Source: Clostridia bacterium (lineage in GTDB: Bacteria > Bacillota > Clostridia > TANB77 > CAG-465). From it: a DNA stretch of 64,000 nucleotides. Positions 17,977 through 26,810 of the stretch are shown in pieces. The notes under the pieces are model-generated. The model had not been told where the DNA came from. It worked only from the letters and a program-made list of their open reading frames with translations, and made no database searches. The DNA lies in contig JAQSXK010000006.1 in the NCBI GenBank assembly GCA_029256705.1, positions 67,021-131,020 of the forward strand. The letters are read 5' to 3'. The stretch's first letter is position 1, and each line of letters opens with the position of its first letter. The translations under genes and the position numbers were made by a program.

Positions 17977-19188
17977 TTATTTGATTATTAATTTAATAAA
18001 TATTTTTTTACCTTTCTTTAAGATTACGGATTCATTTTTATCATCTATAATATAATTTATATCAGTAATTTTTTCTTCATTAATAAATATTCCGCCTTGA
18101 GAAACTAAAATTTTCCCTTGACCCTTTGAAGTAGTTATTCCAGCTTTAATTAAAATGTTTAAAATGTTTAAATCATCTTTTTCTACTGTAACAGATGGCA
18201 TGTTTTCAGAGACTTTAGAACTTTCAAATAACTCCTCAGAGGTTTTTTTAGCAATTAAAGCTTCATCTTCCCCATGAATTAATTTTGTTATTTCAAATGC
18301 TGCAATTTTTTTTGCTTCATTTATTTCGTTTCCTTGTAGTGATGATAATTTTTTAACTTCATCCATCGGTAAAAAAGTAAGCATTCTCAGTACATCGTAT
18401 ACTTCTGTGTCACCAATATTTCTCCAATATTGATAAAAATCATATACACTAGTTTTTTCTTTACTAAGCCATAAAGCACCGCTAACTGTTTTACCCATCT
18501 TTTTGCCTTCACTATTAAGTAAAAGAGGGCATGTTACACAAAAGCTACCACTTTTATGTAATTTACGTATTAAATCTACACCAGCAAGCATATTTGACCA
18601 TTGATCATCTCCACCAATTTCTATTTTACAATTTTCATTTTCGAATAAATGTAAGAAATCATAACTTTGCATAATCATATAATTAAGTTCAAAAAAAGTT
18701 AGACCATTTTCCATACGTTGTTTGAAACATTCAGCTGCAAGCATCCTGTTAACATTAAAATGTACGCCTATTCTAGATATAAAATCAATATAATTTTGGT
18801 TTAATATCCAGTCAGCATTGTTAACTATTATGGCACTATTTTCTCCATCAAAAGATATAAATCTACTTATTTGCTCTTTTATTTTTTCTACGTTTTCATT
18901 GACATCTTCTTTTGTAAGCATTTTTCTCATATCGGTTTTCCCAGAGGGGTCACCAATTAAAGCAGTTCCGCCACCAATTAAAATTATTGGTCTATGACCA
19001 CATTTTTGGAAGTAAGACATCATCATAAGAGGTATAAAATGTCCGATATGTATGCTATCTGCTGTTGGATCTATTCCAAGATATAGTGAAACCTTTTCTT
19101 TGTTTACTAAATCCTTAAATTCATCTTCAAATGTTATTTGTTTAATCAAATCTCTAGACTTTAAAATGTCATATATTGTATTATTCAT
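17977..19188 (-). CDS. tyrS: tyrosyl-tRNA synthetase
   Basis: 403 aa from ATG at 19188, with GGAG nine bases upstream. An in-frame GTG at 19197 sits on that site. Class I motifs: HIGH in DSIHIGHFIPLM (about residue 42) and a KMSKS-type loop GKKMGKTVSG (about 230). Tyr-binding text DYDFLHLF-like QSYDFLHLF and GGDDQWSNM are also present. A C-terminal S4 RNA-binding domain reads GKILVSQGGIFINEEKI. It charges tRNA-Tyr. The ~180-bp upstream region carries no T-box consensus, unlike many Bacillota tyrS genes. Confidence 0.95.
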   Translation of the reverse strand: MNNTIYDILKSRDLIKQITFEDEFKDLVNKEKVSLYLGIDPTADSIHIGHFIPLMMMSYFQKCGHRPIILIGGGTALIGDPSGKTDMRKMLTKEDVNENVEKIKEQISRFISFDGENSAIIVNNADWILNQNYIDFISRIGVHFNVNRMLAAECFKQRMENGLTFFELNYMIMQSYDFLHLFENENCKIEIGGDDQWSNMLAGVDLIRKLHKSGSFCVTCPLLLNSEGKKMGKTVSGALWLSKEKTSVYDFYQYWRNIGDTEVYDVLRMLTFLPMDEVKKLSSLQGNEINEAKKIAAFEITKLIHGEDEALIAKKTSEELFESSKVSENMPSVTVEKDDLNILNILIKAGITTSKGQGKILVSQGGIFINEEKITDINYIIDDKNESVILKKGKKIFIKLIIK

Positions 19189-19369
19189 ATAATTCACTCC
19201 TTAAGTAATAGTATAACATAATTTTTATACGATTTAAAGCGAATAATGTAAAAAAAATATTAAAAGAATAAAAAATGGTTGTAAATATATAAAATTGATT
19301 AAAAAGAATTGAAATATATCTTAAAAGATGATAATATATATATACAATAAAGAAAAGGATAGTGATAAA

Positions 19370-19891
19370 ATGTTTGAAAAGTTTTACCCAACATTCAGTT
19401 TTGATAAAGTGGAAGATATACCATTTGAGTTATTTAAAAAAGAAAGAATATCAGCTGTTATATTTGATATGGATAATACATTAGTGGATTATAAATATAA
19501 ATATAATAAAAAAGTAAAAGAATGGCTAAAAGATTTGAAAAAAAGAGATGTTAAAGTTTGTATTTTAAGTAATTCGCCTAGAACAAATAGAGTTAAAAAC
19601 ATTGGTAAGGAATTATCAATGAAATACTTATATAATGCTTTTAAACCGTGGTCTTTCGGATTTAAAAGAGCTATAGAATTATTAGATGAAAAAAAAGAAA
19701 ATGTAGTTATAATTGGAGACCAACTTTTCACAGATATATATGGTGGAAATCGATTTGGAATAAAGACAATTCTTGTAAAACCAATACAAAAAAAAGAATT
19801 TTGGGGAACAAGAATTAAAAGGCCTTTAGAAAAATTTATTATAAGAAAATATATAGCAAATAAAAAAAATATTAGGGAGAACAGTAAATGA
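19370..19891 (+). CDS. yqeG: YqeG-type HAD phosphatase
   Basis: 173 aa from ATG 19370 (RBS AAAGGATAG). A TTG/ATG-like extension to 19328 has no site. HAD motifs: VIFDMDNTLVDY (about residues 25-36, nucleophile Asp and the +2 Asp), LSNSPRTNR (motif II), and IGDQLFTDIYGGNRFG (motif IV). This matches the YqeG / PGP-like HAD-IIIA subfamily, some of which dephosphorylate phosphatidylglycerophosphate. The stop overlaps the start of the A24 peptidase gene by ATGA. Confidence 0.9.
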   Translation: MFEKFYPTFSFDKVEDIPFELFKKERISAVIFDMDNTLVDYKYKYNKKVKEWLKDLKKRDVKVCILSNSPRTNRVKNIGKELSMKYLYNAFKPWSFGFKRAIELLDEKKENVVIIGDQLFTDIYGGNRFGIKTILVKPIQKKEFWGTRIKRPLEKFIIRKYIANKKNIRENSK

Positions 19892-20625
19892 TAGGTTATT
19901 TTATATTTGGAATATTTGCAATAGTTTTAGGACAAATTGTTTCGCATTTGAATTTTAAGATGCCCCCTGTTGTTTCTGAAGAAATTACATATAAAGAATT
20001 TTTTAAAAGTTTAAAAAAAGATTTTAAGATTGATTTTAAATATTCATTTATATTATTATTAATTTTTGAGGCAATTATGTATTTTGTTGGAAATATATAT
20101 ATTTCATACCTATATGCTGCCTTAACAGCCGTTTTGATGATAGTGTTTTCAATAGATTATAGATTTCAACTTATTCCTGATGAAGCACATATAGTTATTT
20201 CGTTGTTAGGAATAATTAACTTAATATTAAATTTAAATTTATGGTATTCATATTTAATAGGAGCAGTTATTGGCGGAGGAATATTCTATGGATTATCATG
20301 GCTTGCTGTAATAATATTTAAAAAAGAAGGTATGGGTTTTGGAGATGTAAAACTCATGGCTGCTTTAGGGTTTCTGTTTGGAATGAAAAATATATTAATA
20401 ATAACTTTAGTATCTTTTTTTATTGGGGCAGTTATTGGAGGGTTTTTATTACTAGTAGGCAATAAAAAATCAGATAGCTATATGCCTTTTGGACCATTTA
20501 TAGTAATTGCTACAATATTAATAATGTTTATAAATCCTGATTATATAATAGAGATGTATATAGGCTTATGTACTTGGTTAAGTACAGGCATGACTGATTT
20601 AGTTTTTAAACTAATTAATAAATAG
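19888..20625 (+). CDS. pilD: prepilin peptidase, catalytic (A24) domain only
   Basis: 245 aa of membrane protein with both aspartates of the A24 site: D90 in FSIDYRFQLIPDEAH and D153 in GMGFGDVKLMAALGF. The ~100-residue N-terminal domain with two CxxC pairs, present in full-length PilD, is missing. It occurs instead in the pilus operon at 5347. The N-terminal 75 residues here contain other membrane segments. This enzyme would cut prepilin leaders such as MKKG. It overlaps yqeG by 4 bp and is 14 kb from the pilins it should process. Confidence 0.88.
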   Translation: MIGYFIFGIFAIVLGQIVSHLNFKMPPVVSEEITYKEFFKSLKKDFKIDFKYSFILLLIFEAIMYFVGNIYISYLYAALTAVLMIVFSIDYRFQLIPDEAHIVISLLGIINLILNLNLWYSYLIGAVIGGGIFYGLSWLAVIIFKKEGMGFGDVKLMAALGFLFGMKNILIITLVSFFIGAVIGGFLLLVGNKKSDSYMPFGPFIVIATILIMFINPDYIIEMYIGLCTWLSTGMTDLVFKLINK

Positions 20626-20654
20626 GGTATTAAAGTGAAAGTAAAGGAGAAAAA

Positions 20655-21899
20655 ATGAAAAAACCAGAGTTATTAGCGCCAGCTGGTAGTTTAGATAAAG
20701 CAAAAATAGCATTTATGTATGGAGCAGATGCTGTATATGCAGGAACTTCTAAACTATCACTTAGAACAAGAGCAGAAATGAATAGTGATACATTAGAAGA
20801 TACTATAGAGTATGCTCACAGTATAGGTAAAAAAGTGTATGTAGCACTTAATATATACGCACATGATGAAGATTATGAAGAAATTGAAAAAGAAGTTAAA
20901 AGATTAACTAATATAAATGCTGATGCAATAATTGCAAGTGATGTAGGTGTAATTTCTAAAATAAAAGAGATATCACCAAACATGGAGATACATATAAGTA
21001 CACAGGCAAATACAGTTAGTTTACAAGCTGCTAAGTTTTGGAAAGATTATGGCGCTAAAAGAATTATACTTGCAAGGGAATTAAGTAAAGAAAAAATAGA
21101 ATATATAATGAAAAACAAACCAGAAGGCCTAGAAATAGAAACTTTCGTACATGGCGCTATATGTTATGCATATTCAGGAAGATGCTATATGAGTAAGTAT
21201 CTATCAAACAGATGTGCTAATTTAGGTGATTGTGCACAGACTTGTAGATGGCAGTACAATGTTTACGCCACAGAAGTAAATAATCCTGAAAGTAGAATAA
21301 ATATTGATTTTGACGAAAAGGGCACATACATAATGTCTTCTAAAGATTTGTGTTTAATTAAGCGAATACCAGATATAATTAACATGGGAGTAGATAGCTT
21401 AAAAATAGAAGGAAGATTAAAAACAGACTATTATTTGGCTACTGTAGTAAGAGCTTATAGAAAAGCGATAGATGAATGTTTTGAATTAATTGAAAATGGA
21501 AAAATTGGAGAATACAATTATACTAAATATTTAGAAGAATTAGGCAAAGTTAAAACAAGAGGATTATCTGAATTCTACTATATTGATGAAAATAATCAAG
21601 ACATACATGATTTAGATGGTCAAAGTGAAAATAATCAATATGAATATGCAGGCAAAGTTATTGATGGAACTGGATTTTTAACTGTAATTGAAATTAAAAA
21701 CAAATTGACTATTGGTGACAAACTTGATGTTTTATATCCAGACAATGTAGAATTAAAAGAATTTGAAATAACCGAGTTATATGATATTAATAATGATCAA
21801 AAATTATATACAATTAATCCAGGTAGAAAAGGGCAACTTGTAAAAATAAAAATCCCTTATAAAGTAAATAATGGAATAATAATAAGAAGAAAAAAGTAG
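20655..21899 (+). CDS. U32 family peptidase / RNA-modifying enzyme
   Basis: 414 aa. It begins KPELLAPAGSLDKAKIAFMYGADAVYAG, the standard U32 opening. The Cys cluster YSGRCYMSKYLSNRCANLGDCAQTCRW (split here into shorter stretches: C near 176, 184, 190 and 194) and the conserved IEGRLKTDYYLATVVRAYR follow. Related U32 proteins act in 23S rRNA or tRNA hydroxylation (RlhA, TrhP), with the Cys set binding an iron-sulfur cluster. A C-terminal beta-barrel-like extension is present (from about 325). Which RNA it modifies cannot be told. Confidence 0.85.
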   Translation: MKKPELLAPAGSLDKAKIAFMYGADAVYAGTSKLSLRTRAEMNSDTLEDTIEYAHSIGKKVYVALNIYAHDEDYEEIEKEVKRLTNINADAIIASDVGVISKIKEISPNMEIHISTQANTVSLQAAKFWKDYGAKRIILARELSKEKIEYIMKNKPEGLEIETFVHGAICYAYSGRCYMSKYLSNRCANLGDCAQTCRWQYNVYATEVNNPESRINIDFDEKGTYIMSSKDLCLIKRIPDIINMGVDSLKIEGRLKTDYYLATVVRAYRKAIDECFELIENGKIGEYNYTKYLEELGKVKTRGLSEFYYIDENNQDIHDLDGQSENNQYEYAGKVIDGTGFLTVIEIKNKLTIGDKLDVLYPDNVELKEFEITELYDINNDQKLYTINPGRKGQLVKIKIPYKVNNGIIIRRKK

Positions 21900-22192
21900 T
21901 AGCATACAGTATAAATAGCATTTAGTAATAATAAATATGTAGAATTAATATTATGTATAAACGTTTCTTAAATTTGATTCATATTATATATTGATGCCAA
22001 TTGTAATATAAATGAAACAAGATGTGATTTAAAAATAATATTTAAGTGAAACAAAAGCTTTTATATATTGATTATAACAATAAAATAATCATTTACAAAA
22101 CAATTACATTTACTATATTTTATATTAAATTTGACAATTGAACTAAAATATAGTATAATATTATCAGCCTTATTAAAGGGGAGGAAATTATA
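21900..22192. other. intergenic region before the YabE-like gene
   Basis: 293 bases, very AT-rich, with no convincing reading frame or hairpin. It ends with the promoter at 22131 and the ribosome binding site GGGGAGG. Confidence 0.5.
22131..22159 (+). promoter_or_regulatory. consensus sigma-A promoter of the YabE-like gene
   Basis: Perfect TTGACA (22131-22136), 17-base spacer, perfect TATAAT (22154-22159), 33 bases upstream of the GTG start. Confidence 0.85.
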
Positions 22193-23257
22193 GTGAAGGA
22201 AGATAAAGCTTATGTTTTAAGGAAAACGCTAGTAATAATAACAGTTATGTTGATATTTATTACTGCTGGAATTTCACTTGTAGCTATGCAAGTTAAAACA
22301 GTAACTTTTAATTATTTCGGAGATATAAAGCAAATAAAAACATTATCCACAACCGTAGATAGTTTTTTGATGCAAAACAAAATAAATATAAACAGTGATA
22401 TGAAAATATCGCCATCAAGAGATACAAAAATAGAAAATAATATGGAAATAAAAATATATTCAGACAAAGTATTATCTAAAATAGATACTGCTGGTATGTA
22501 TGCGCAATATAAGCCAGTAGTTGCAAAAATTATAGAAGTATCTGAAGCAATACCATTTACAGAAGAGAAAGTAGATAATCCTACTATAAATAGGGGTGTA
22601 ACTAAGATTTCTCAAGAAGGTTCAAATGGAGAGAAAATTATAAAATATTTTGTTAAGTATTCAGGTGAATCGGAGATTTACAAGGTTGCATTACAAAGTG
22701 ATGTAAAATCTGAAGCCAAGAACAAGGTTATAGAAGTTGGTACTAAATTAAATCCATTCATTTCAAGATCATCTCAAGTTGTTATACCTGTAGTAGATAG
22801 TGGATTTAAAAGTTATAATATTAAATTGCCAGTTGAACAACAGCAATATGCTTATACAATGTCACAAAACTATGGTATACAATATGAACTATTATTAGCT
22901 ATTATGTACAAGGAAAGTGGATATAATCCAAATGCTATAGGTGGTGGAAACTCTTATGGTCTTTGCCAAATTCATATTTCTAACTACAATAATCTATCTA
23001 ATAGGCTAGGAATATCAAGTTTACTTGATCCATATGATAATATAAAAGCCGGTGCATATATGTTAGCAATATATATGGGCAGTGCTAAGAGAATATCTAG
23101 TGATACTGCAACTGTTGAAGCTTATGCTCTAAACTCATATAATATGGGTGAAGGAAGTTACTATAATAATTGTTTTAGTAAAGGTATTATTGACAGAGGT
23201 TACAGTAATTCAGTAATAAGTTTGAGAAATAGTTTAATTAATAACGGTGGGTTATAA
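22193..23257 (+). CDS. YabE-like cell-wall hydrolase (DUF348, G5 and lytic transglycosylase domains)
   Basis: 354 aa from GTG 22193. A membrane anchor (about 11-32) is followed by a DUF348 ubiquitin-like domain (about 33-95) and a G5 domain (about 113-190, IPFTEEKVDNPTINRG). A C-terminal lysozyme-like lytic transglycosylase domain follows, with catalytic Glu241 in MYKESGYNPNAIG and SYGLCQIHISNYN. It cuts glycan strands outside the cell. Related B. subtilis YabE lies just upstream of rnmV-ksgA. Here ksgA follows directly, so rnmV has been lost or moved. Confidence 0.87.
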   Translation: MKEDKAYVLRKTLVIITVMLIFITAGISLVAMQVKTVTFNYFGDIKQIKTLSTTVDSFLMQNKININSDMKISPSRDTKIENNMEIKIYSDKVLSKIDTAGMYAQYKPVVAKIIEVSEAIPFTEEKVDNPTINRGVTKISQEGSNGEKIIKYFVKYSGESEIYKVALQSDVKSEAKNKVIEVGTKLNPFISRSSQVVIPVVDSGFKSYNIKLPVEQQQYAYTMSQNYGIQYELLLAIMYKESGYNPNAIGGGNSYGLCQIHISNYNNLSNRLGISSLLDPYDNIKAGAYMLAIYMGSAKRISSDTATVEAYALNSYNMGEGSYYNNCFSKGIIDRGYSNSVISLRNSLINNGGL

Positions 23258-23272
23258 TATATATAAATTAAT

Positions 23273-23311
23273 ATAAGTAGCATATTAAACGAACTATGCT
23301 ACTTATATTTT
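23273..23311 (+). terminator. Rho-independent terminator after the YabE-like gene
   Basis: ATAAGTAGCATA (23273-23284) pairs perfectly with TATGCTACTTAT (23295-23306), 10-base loop, followed by a T-run. The ksgA ribosome binding site starts two bases later. Confidence 0.88.
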
Positions 23312-23327
23312 TAAGGAGTGAATTAAA

Positions 23328-24179
23328 ATAGATACATTAAAATTAACTAAGGAGATTTTAAATAGTAATAATATAAGAGCTAAAAAGGCATATGGACAAA
23401 ATTTTTTAATTGACGATAATATTCTTGAAGATATTGTGAATTTAGCAGAAATAGGTGAAGAAGATTTAATTATAGAAATTGGTCCTGGCCTTGGTAATTT
23501 GACTTATTATTTACAAAAACACAATTTATTGTTAGTTGAAATAGATGATAGGATGTTAGATATATTACAAGAAAGATTTTCACAAAATACTAATATATCT
23601 ATATTAAATAACGATATATTAAAAATTAATATAGATACTGAAATTGAGAATTTAGAAAAAGCCAAAAATATAAAATTTAAGAAAGTAAAAGTAGTTGCAA
23701 ATTTACCATATTACATTACTTCACCTATAGTTTTCAAATTACTTGAAGATTCAAAAAGAGTATGTGAAATTGTTATAATGGTTCAAGAAGAAGTAGCAGA
23801 TAGAATAATAGCTAAAAGCAAATCTAAAGATTATGGAATTTTAACCATAATGATAGAATATTACGCAAGGGCAACTAAAGAATTGGTTGTTCCAAGTGCA
23901 TCATTTATTCCTTCGCCTAATGTTACCTCAGCAGTAATTAAAATAGTAAAAGAAGATAAATATGAAGATGTAAATTCAAAAATATTTAAAGAACTTGTGC
24001 ATAAAGCATTTGCAAATAGACGAAAAAAGTTAATAAATTCATTAGTAATGAACAAATTATTGGAATTAGAAAAAAATGATATTGATAAAATATTAAAAGA
24101 ATGTAATGTATCTGAAAATGCTAGGGCTGAAGAGCTAAATATAGATGAATACATTAATATTGCAAAAAAATTAATGTAA
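23328..24179 (+). CDS. rsmA: 16S rRNA dimethyladenosine transferase KsgA, with no standard start codon
   Basis: Homology begins upstream of the first standard start (GTG 23436). From 23328 the text reads IDTLKLTKEIL... then RAKKAYGQNFLIDDNI, the typical KsgA entry motif, then EIGPGLGNLT (SAM site) and NLPYYITSPIVF (catalytic motif IV). The in-frame stop TGA at 23319 leaves only ATT 23322 or ATA 23328 as start. ATA has the right spacing (9 bases) to the strong AAGGAGTG at 23313. KsgA dimethylates two adenines near the 3' end of 16S rRNA. Either AUA initiates weakly here, as a form of control, or the base is an error for ATG. About 283 aa, a normal length. Confidence 0.85.
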   Translation: MDTLKLTKEILNSNNIRAKKAYGQNFLIDDNILEDIVNLAEIGEEDLIIEIGPGLGNLTYYLQKHNLLLVEIDDRMLDILQERFSQNTNISILNNDILKINIDTEIENLEKAKNIKFKKVKVVANLPYYITSPIVFKLLEDSKRVCEIVIMVQEEVADRIIAKSKSKDYGILTIMIEYYARATKELVVPSASFIPSPNVTSAVIKIVKEDKYEDVNSKIFKELVHKAFANRRKKLINSLVMNKLLELEKNDIDKILKECNVSENARAEELNIDEYINIAKKLM

Positions 24180-24191
24180 ATATATGATATG

Positions 24192-24222
24192 GTTAGCAAA
24201 ATATACGTTTGCTAACTTTTAT
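24192..24222 (+). terminator. Rho-independent terminator after ksgA
   Basis: GTTAGCAAA (24192-24200), 7-base loop, TTTGCTAAC (24208-24216), then TTTTATT. Confidence 0.87.
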
Positions 24223-24260
24223 TATATATTACCAAATAACTGTTATATTTTTCTATTTAC

Positions 24261-24289
24261 TTGACAAATGTACTAAAAAATAGTAAAAT
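24261..24289 (+). promoter_or_regulatory. promoter of the gdpP-rplI-dnaB operon
   Basis: TTGACA (24261-24266), 17-base spacer, TAAAAT (24284-24289), 44 bases before the gdpP start. Confidence 0.75.
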
Positions 24290-24333
24290 ATAAGATAGTA
24301 ATTTATATGTTTTTGGCAGATTAGGAGTAAAAA

Positions 24334-26304
24334 ATGAGAAAACTTAAATTAGAGAAAAAAATTAGTTTGAATGTACTTACATCACAACTAGTATACATGT
24401 CTATAATAATATTATTTTCAGTAATGTTATCTATTATTAAACCGTCAAGTTTATATTTAGATTTAATAATAATATTGTTAACGGCAGTATGCTCTATTTA
24501 TGTTTGCATTAAAGAAATAAGAAATAGAAAGTATAGAATAGATGAACTTAGCAAAAGTGTAGATATAGTTCTTAAAGATAATTTAAATAAAATAGATATA
24601 CCTATGGCAATGTTTGCTAATCCTACACAAATAATATGGCAAAATGATTTATCTAAAAATATATTACCTAATGAATATATATATGATGTAGCAGTACAAT
24701 TAGATAAAAAATATAAATCTAGTGAAGAGTTAAGATATATATCTGATATAGGAAATGGTGTTATATATAATGCGTTAGGAAGTTATATAACTTTCTCCAA
24801 TTTTAAATGTTTGCTTATATCATTTATTGATAAAACCGAAGAAACTGAACTTAAGAATTTAATGGATAATACAAGAGTTGCAGTAGGTATAATATTTGTA
24901 GATAATTATGAGGAAACTTTGCAGGGCCTTGATGAAATGCAAAAAGGCGAGATAACTTCAAAATTAGATAAAATATTACGTGGTTGGGTAAAAGAAAATA
25001 ATGGTATAATAACTAAACTTGATAAAGATAGATATGCAATATTTATTGAAAAACAGTACGTAGATCAGATGGAAAAAAGTAAATTTTCGGTTTTAGACGC
25101 GGTAAAAGAAATTACTAATATAACAAAGTTACCTATAACAGTGTCAATAGGTATTTCTAGTAATGAGACAAATTTATCTGAAAGGTATACTGCTTCTAAT
25201 TCATCTTTAGATATAGCACTAGGTAGAGGCGGAGACCAAGTAGTTATTAAGAAAGATAAAAAATTTGATTTTTATGGTGGTCTTAATTTAGTATTAGAAA
25301 AAACAAGTAGAGTTAGAGCTAGAACTATTGCTGGAGCTTTATGTAATATTATTGATAAATGTGACAAAGTATATATAATGGGACATAAAAATACAGATGT
25401 AGATTGTATTGGTGCTGCTGTGGGTATGTGTAAAATTGCATCTTCTCTAAATAAAAAAACTTATATTATTTCAGATAATAAGTTTAATAGTAGCACGAAA
25501 ACAGTTATTGATAGAATAAAGTCTTCAAATGAGTATGACGATGTATTTGTTACTAAAGAGGATATAAAGAAACACGATTTTGACAACTCAATTCTAATTG
25601 TTTTAGATACACATAAAAAATCTTATTTATCCGTACCAGAGATATTGGAAGAATTTGATAAAGTTGTAGTAATTGATCACCATAGAAGGGGCCCAGAATT
25701 TATAGATAATGCCGTTTTGACATATCATGAAATATATGCTTCTTCAACATGTGAACTTGTTACTGAGTTACTTATGTATATGGAAAATATAAAATTAACA
25801 ACAGTAGAAGCGGAGGGACTGTATGCAGGGATACTTGTTGATACAAAGAATTTTACTTTTAAAACAGGTGTTAGAACATTTGAAGTAGCAGCGTATCTAA
25901 AAAGAATTGGCTTAGATATATCTGAAGTAAAACAGATATTTCAAACAGACTTTGACGCATATTTAGCTAAAGTAGAAATTGTTAAAAATGCTGAAATAAT
26001 AGATAAACAAATAGCAATATCAATAAGTTCTGAAAATTTTGAAAATATGCCTATGTTAGTTGCACAAGCTGCGGATGAATTGCTATCTATAAGTGGTATA
26101 CTCGCATCGTTTGTGCTTTGTAAAATTGACTCTGTAGTAATGATTTCAAGTAGATCAATGGGAGATATAAATGTTCAGGCTATTATGGAAAAAATAGGCG
26201 GGGGTGGGCATCTAACTTTCGCAGGAGCGCAAATTGCAGGAGTAACTTTAGAGGAAGCAAAATCTCAGTTATTAAAAGCTATCGATGAGTACTTTGGTAA
26301 ATAA
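24334..26304 (+). CDS. gdpP: cyclic-di-AMP phosphodiesterase GdpP
   Basis: 656 aa, standard length. Two N-terminal membrane segments (about 13-33 and 38-58), a degenerate PAS domain, a degenerate GGDEF domain (around 180-310), then DHH and DHHA1. In the DHH domain, MGHKNTDVDCIGAAVGM (about 350) and VVIDHHRRG (about 450) carry the metal ligands. DHHA1 ends with GGGGHLTFAGAQI. It degrades c-di-AMP at the membrane, controlling potassium and wall homeostasis. The order gdpP-rplI-dnaB is conserved in Bacillota and is retained here. Confidence 0.95.
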   Translation: MRKLKLEKKISLNVLTSQLVYMSIIILFSVMLSIIKPSSLYLDLIIILLTAVCSIYVCIKEIRNRKYRIDELSKSVDIVLKDNLNKIDIPMAMFANPTQIIWQNDLSKNILPNEYIYDVAVQLDKKYKSSEELRYISDIGNGVIYNALGSYITFSNFKCLLISFIDKTEETELKNLMDNTRVAVGIIFVDNYEETLQGLDEMQKGEITSKLDKILRGWVKENNGIITKLDKDRYAIFIEKQYVDQMEKSKFSVLDAVKEITNITKLPITVSIGISSNETNLSERYTASNSSLDIALGRGGDQVVIKKDKKFDFYGGLNLVLEKTSRVRARTIAGALCNIIDKCDKVYIMGHKNTDVDCIGAAVGMCKIASSLNKKTYIISDNKFNSSTKTVIDRIKSSNEYDDVFVTKEDIKKHDFDNSILIVLDTHKKSYLSVPEILEEFDKVVVIDHHRRGPEFIDNAVLTYHEIYASSTCELVTELLMYMENIKLTTVEAEGLYAGILVDTKNFTFKTGVRTFEVAAYLKRIGLDISEVKQIFQTDFDAYLAKVEIVKNAEIIDKQIAISISSENFENMPMLVAQAADELLSISGILASFVLCKIDSVVMISSRSMGDINVQAIMEKIGGGGHLTFAGAQIAGVTLEEAKSQLLKAIDEYFGK

Positions 26305-26353
26305 TTTAATGAATAAGGTATATAAGTAATATAAAAATAAAGGAGGAAATTTA

Positions 26354-26800
26354 ATGAAAGTTATATTAAATCAAGATGTTAAAGGAATAGGAAAAAAACT
26401 TCAAACTGTAGAGGTTAGTGAAGGGTATGCTAGAAATTTCCTACTTCCAAAGAAAATGGCAAATCTATTAGATAATAAGAGTTCTAATGAAGCAAAAAAC
26501 AAATTAGAAGCCATAAAGTTTAAAAAAGATACTGAGCTTGAAAAAGCAAATGAAGATAAAAAGATGATTGAAAAAAAATATATTGAGTTTAAACATAAAG
26601 TTGGGGATAACGGGAAACTTTTTGGTAGTGTTACTGAAAAAGAAATAGCTGTAGAAGTTAAAAATAAGTTCAATATAGATGTAGATAAAAAGAAAATAGT
26701 TTTACAGGATAATATAAAGGATTTAGGTTCATATATAGCTAACGTAAAGTTATATGAAGGGGTAATAGCAAAGTTAAAAATAAATGTAGTAAGAATGTAG
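26354..26800 (+). CDS. rplI: 50S ribosomal protein L9
   Basis: 148 aa, full length. The N-terminal RNA-binding domain has MKVILNQDVKGIGKK and SEGYARNFLLPKKMA, followed by the long connecting helix and the C-terminal domain KLFGSVTEKEIA. RBS AAAGGAGG lies before ATG 26354. It sits between gdpP and dnaB as in many Bacillota. Confidence 0.97.
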   Translation: MKVILNQDVKGIGKKLQTVEVSEGYARNFLLPKKMANLLDNKSSNEAKNKLEAIKFKKDTELEKANEDKKMIEKKYIEFKHKVGDNGKLFGSVTEKEIAVEVKNKFNIDVDKKKIVLQDNIKDLGSYIANVKLYEGVIAKLKINVVRM

Positions 26801-26810
26801 GTGAATTAAA

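Noticed and set aside
19189-19369. T-box leader for tyrS
   Set aside because: The upstream stretch is only about 180 bases, contains no T-box consensus and no specifier-type stem.
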